Of a stretch of DNA of 64,000 nt, positions 60,998-64,000 are shown one piece after another. Made by a program: the position numbers and the translations under genes. The notes below the pieces were generated by a model. It saw only the letters and a program-made list of their open reading frames with translations. It did not search any database and was not told the origin of the DNA. Each line of letters starts with the position of its first letter. Within the stretch, counting starts at the first letter, position 1. Source of the DNA: Aminicella lysinilytica (GTDB taxonomy: Bacteria; Bacillota; Clostridia; Peptostreptococcales; Anaerovoracaceae); the NCBI RefSeq assembly GCF_004362975.1, contig NZ_SNXO01000006.1, positions 1 through 64,000 on the forward strand, read 5' to 3'.

Positions 60998-63202
60998 TTA
61001 TGACTTAGATCTATAGACGCTGGTTACCCCAGGTACATTTCTAAGTGTTCTCTGCACTTTCTGCATTTGCTGAGTACTGGTAATAGATAACGTCAATGTT
61101 ATACGCACTCTGTCGTCCTTATCTGACTTAGCATTCACACCCTCGATATTTATATCCAGATTTTCACAAGCCCTGGATATATCGGAGAATATGCCCTTTC
61201 TGTCATTTCCCAGTACAGTTATATCGGCAGCATATGACTTGCCCACCTTTAGATCTTCCCATTCTACATCTATGAATCTTGCCTGTTCATGTTCCGGCAA
61301 AGCCTGTATGTTAGAACAATCCTTGCGGTGAACTGATATTCCTCTGCCCTTTGTAATAAATCCTATTATCTCATCTCCCGGCACAGGATTGCAGCACTTG
61401 GATATTCTGATCATAAGATTCTTATATGTGGAGCCCTTGACAATTATGCCAGGGTTTTCTCTCCTCTGTCTCTCAGCTCTTTCTTTTTTGGCGTTATTCA
61501 CCTGAAGAGCTTCTTCTTTTTCAGCCTGACGTTTCTGTTCTTTCTTAACATCCTCGTCAAAGTAACCGAACAAAATGTTTGCGAATTTGCTCAGCAGTGT
61601 TCCTCCCTGTGAAATCTGTGTATATGCTTCTTCCAGGGTAGCAAACTTCATTTCTTTAGTAGCACTGTTAAGATAAGCTGATTTAGCTACCAGTTGCGGA
61701 TCATAGCCCTTCTTCCTTATGAATTTATCCAAGGCATCCTTGCCCTTAGCTACGTCATCGCCCTTGTTCTGTTTCTTAAGCCATTGGCGTATCTTGTTTC
61801 TGGCAGTAGAACTCCTGGCTATTTTCAACCAGTCTATGCTTGGACCTGAGGAATTTGATGATGTCACTATTTCAACTATATCGCCATTATTCAGTTCATG
61901 GTCTATGGTTACCATCTTTCCATTGACTTTAGCTCCTACGCAACGACAACCTACATCTGTATGTATCTTGAATGCGAAGTCCAACGGAGTTGACCCTGCC
62001 GGAAGATCTATTACTTCTCCCTTTGGTGTAAATACGAAAACCTGAGAAGCAAAGAGATCCATTTTCAGTGTTTCCATAAACTCCTTAGGATCATTAAGAT
62101 CCTTCTGCCACTCCAGGGTCTGACGTAACCACGCCAGTTTCATATCTTCATTGTTCTGATTGCCGGATGTGTCACCTTCCTTGTACTTCCAGTGAGCAGC
62201 GATACCATATTCAGCTACCCTATGCATTTCATAGGTCCGTATCTGTATCTCGAATGGTTCCCCATGGTCTCCAAGAACTGTAGTATGCAGTGACTGATAC
62301 ATGTTCGGCTTAGGCATTGCTATGTAATCCTTAAATCTTCCCGGAATAGGTTTCCACATAGTGTGTACTTGTCCCAGTACTGCATAGCAATCGCGTACGT
62401 TATCTACAATAACGCGTATAGCCGTAAGATCGAATATCTCGTCAAGTTGTTTATGCTGCAGGACCATTTTCTTATAAACGCTGTATAAATGCTTGGATCT
62501 GCCCATGATATCATAGTGCATATCCATAGTGTCTAAAGCATCTTTGATTTCTTCAATGACATCGTTTATAAACTTCTCTCGCTGTTCCTTCTTCTCAGTT
62601 ACTTCTGCTTTCAAAGTAGCATACTCCTGGGGATGAAGATACTTCAGTGAAATATCCTCCAGTTCAAATTTAATCGTATAAATTCCCAGTCTGCTTGCCA
62701 AAGGCGCATAAATGTCCAATGTTTCTTTGGATTTTTCTATTATCTTCTCAGGCCGCATATACTCGATGGTTCTCATATTATGCAATCTGTCTGCTAATTT
62801 TATTATCAGTACTCTAATATCCTTGGACATGGCCAAAAACATCTTCCTGAGGTTCTCTGCCTGAGCTTCTTCCTTATTATCAAATTTGATGGCGCCCAAC
62901 TTAGTGACCCCATCAACCAATAGAGCGATTTCTTCGCTGAAATCATCAACTAACTGCTCTCTTGTGTATTCCGTATCCTCAACGACATCATGCAAAAGTC
63001 CACCTACCAGTGTGGCATCATCCATACCCAATTGGGCCAGGATAATCGCCACGGCAATAGGATGTATCAAATAAGGTTCTCCGCTCTTACGGAGCTGGCC
63101 TTCGTGAAGCTCTTTAGCTTTATCGAAGGCCTTCCCAATAAGTTCGGTATCATAGTCCTTATATTGTGATATTTCTTGTAAAAATTTTGCTTTTGTCTCC
63201 AT
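60998..63202 (-). CDS. relA: Bifunctional (p)ppGpp synthetase/hydrolase RelA/SpoT (Rel)
   Basis: Rel makes and breaks the stringent-response alarmone (p)ppGpp. The 734-residue protein has the HD hydrolase domain intact (HPIAVAIILAQLGMD, GLLHDVVEDTEYT, MRTIEYM). The synthetase domain follows with RFKDYIAMPKPNMYQSLHTT. The TGS domain (VFVFTPKGEVIDLPAGSTPLDFAF) and helical and zinc-finger regions (ISKCCNPVPGDEIIGFITKGRGISVHRKDC, in part) come next, and a C-terminal ACT domain ends it. Both activities appear possible. It lies between secF and the MBL gene; apt, common upstream, and dtd, common downstream, are missing. Confidence 0.96.
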   Translation of the reverse strand: METKAKFLQEISQYKDYDTELIGKAFDKAKELHEGQLRKSGEPYLIHPIAVAIILAQLGMDDATLVGGLLHDVVEDTEYTREQLVDDFSEEIALLVDGVTKLGAIKFDNKEEAQAENLRKMFLAMSKDIRVLIIKLADRLHNMRTIEYMRPEKIIEKSKETLDIYAPLASRLGIYTIKFELEDISLKYLHPQEYATLKAEVTEKKEQREKFINDVIEEIKDALDTMDMHYDIMGRSKHLYSVYKKMVLQHKQLDEIFDLTAIRVIVDNVRDCYAVLGQVHTMWKPIPGRFKDYIAMPKPNMYQSLHTTVLGDHGEPFEIQIRTYEMHRVAEYGIAAHWKYKEGDTSGNQNNEDMKLAWLRQTLEWQKDLNDPKEFMETLKMDLFASQVFVFTPKGEVIDLPAGSTPLDFAFKIHTDVGCRCVGAKVNGKMVTIDHELNNGDIVEIVTSSNSSGPSIDWLKIARSSTARNKIRQWLKKQNKGDDVAKGKDALDKFIRKKGYDPQLVAKSAYLNSATKEMKFATLEEAYTQISQGGTLLSKFANILFGYFDEDVKKEQKRQAEKEEALQVNNAKKERAERQRRENPGIIVKGSTYKNLMIRISKCCNPVPGDEIIGFITKGRGISVHRKDCSNIQALPEHEQARFIDVEWEDLKVGKSYAADITVLGNDRKGIFSDISRACENLDINIEGVNAKSDKDDRVRITLTLSITSTQQMQKVQRTLRNVPGVTSVYRSKS

Positions 63203-63226
63203 CAGGACCGCTCCCGGTAATAATTA

Positions 63227-64000
63227 TCAGTGTTTTTTCTTTTTTTTCTTATTCTTGCTCTTGCTGCCGCCGGTTCCTTTCTTGGAATTGCTCGCCGGTT
63301 TGTTAGCTTTTTCAGATTTTACAGTTTCTGTTTTCTTTTCAGTAGATTCAACATCTACCTGCGCTTCGATCTGGGCCTCCGTTGGCGGTTTCTCCAGTTT
63401 CATAGCCTTGGCCGCTTTCTTAGCTTCTATTCTCTGCTTAGCTTTCTGCTGAGCCATATACTTGGAAGCTTCCGCCTTCTTATTGAACTCGTAGTACAGT
63501 GGACTGCACAGGAATATTGAAGAATAAGTACCTGTAGCAACTCCGACCATCAACGGAAGTATGAACTGCGACAACTGTGTAGATACCAATACCAGTAACG
63601 GTACAATGGAAATCAGTGTCGTCATAGATGTCATTACCGATCTGTCTAAGGTCTGATTTATACTGTGATCCAGTATCTGCATAGTCGGCTTTCCTCGCAT
63701 CAGATGCGAATTCTCTCGGACTCGATCGAATATTACTATAGTATCGTTTATAGAATATCCTACTACCGTAAGTATGGCTGCTATGAATGGGTTGTTCACA
63801 GTTATTCCAAATATGGCATAGACCGCTATCATGACCAGTACATCATGTAATATACCTGCTATAGCGGCAACTCCGTATTTCCATGATCTGAATCTGAATA
63901 TAATATAGAGCAACATGCCCAATGCCGCTATTATTATGGATTTGACGGCGTTATTCTTGATTTCCTTGCCTATGGTGCCTCCAAATTCTTCTGAGGCCAC
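63227..64000 (-). CDS. secF: Protein translocase subunit SecF (5' part beyond the window)
   Basis: SecF works with SecD to drive late steps of protein export with the proton-motive force. The visible 257 residues are the C-terminal part. Transmembrane segments with YGVAAIAGILHDVLVMIAVYAIFG, NDTIVIFDRVREN (the family's conserved RVREN loop), and SVMTSMTTLISIVPLLVLV (all in part) lead to a long Lys/Glu-rich cytosolic tail (about 185-257), ending in a run of lysines. The tail is longer than in most SecF proteins. The start lies outside the window. Whether secD is fused or separate cannot be seen. Confidence 0.93.
   Translation of the reverse strand: MASEEFGGTIGKEIKNNAVKSIIIAALGMLLYIIFRFRSWKYGVAAIAGILHDVLVMIAVYAIFGITVNNPFIAAILTVVGYSINDTIVIFDRVRENSHLMRGKPTMQILDHSINQTLDRSVMTSMTTLISIVPLLVLVSTQLSQFILPLMVGVATGTYSSIFLCSPLYYEFNKKAEASKYMAQQKAKQRIEAKKAAKAMKLEKPPTEAQIEAQVDVESTEKKTETVKSEKANKPASNSKKGTGGSKSKNKKKKKKH

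Noticed and set aside
1-64000. CRISPR arrays, insertion sequences, rRNA or tRNA genes, toxin-antitoxin or defence islands
   Set aside because: No regularly spaced repeats, transposases, cloverleaf genes or defence-family proteins were seen; the only recombinase is the XerS-like one.

Overview
This window looks like chromosome from a low-to-moderate GC member of the Bacillota, class Clostridia. The evidence is the gene set and order: alaS-ireB-ruvX, mltG-trmR-trhP, nusB-Asp23-xseAB-ispA-dxs-tlyA, mutSL-miaA, secF-relA-hemZ-hisS-aspS-nadD-yqeK-rsfS-leuS, a clostridial purine operon with an archaeal-type IMP cyclohydrolase, and Gram-positive PurR and LexA operator types. An anaerobic Anaerovoracaceae/Mogibacterium-like lineage is a guess, not a demonstration.

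Layout. 1-3.9 kb: an AT-rich phage-derived remnant with an N-terminally short portal protein, a head-tail adaptor and an Ig-domain protein. About 1.1 kb of non-coding DNA lies where a capsid gene would be expected. Intergenic parts carry five copies of a palindromic motif. 3.9-12.2 kb (+): housekeeping genes ynzC-like, iscS-iscU-mnmA (sulfur mobilisation, Fe-S scaffold, tRNA 2-thiolation), a phosphohexomutase, alaS, ireB and ruvX. 12.2-24.98 kb (+): one purine operon, purE-F-M-N-O-H(AICARFT)-D-L, under a paired PurR box. It is followed by an orphan Hpt protein and a phenylacetate-CoA-ligase/ACT pair. 24.98-25.8 kb: the convergence point, with terminators, a possible dif-like palindrome and an SOS-controlled YneA-like LysM protein.

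From 25.4 kb to the right edge every gene is on the minus strand. Reading in transcription direction, a long run secF-relA-MBL-hemZ-hisS-aspS-nadD-yqeK/rsfS-leuS-rnj-ylbF is followed by efp with its own promoter and terminator. A second run of 21 closely packed genes follows, from mltG to a fibronectin-III amidase. It contains a tRNA wobble-uridine module (trmR-trhP), the isoprenoid starters ispA-dxs, exonuclease VII, mismatch repair (mutSL), miaA and a XerS-like tyrosine recombinase.

No rRNA, tRNA, CRISPR array or insertion sequence was recognised. The most unusual items are the palindromic motif family in the phage remnant (one half-matching copy at 25.2 kb), the YqeK-RsfS fusion that keeps a strong internal ribosome binding site, the LexA-box promoter of the yneA-like gene, and the dif-like palindrome at the strand switch about 5 kb from a Xer gene. 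No complete undescribed defence or mobile system is evident.
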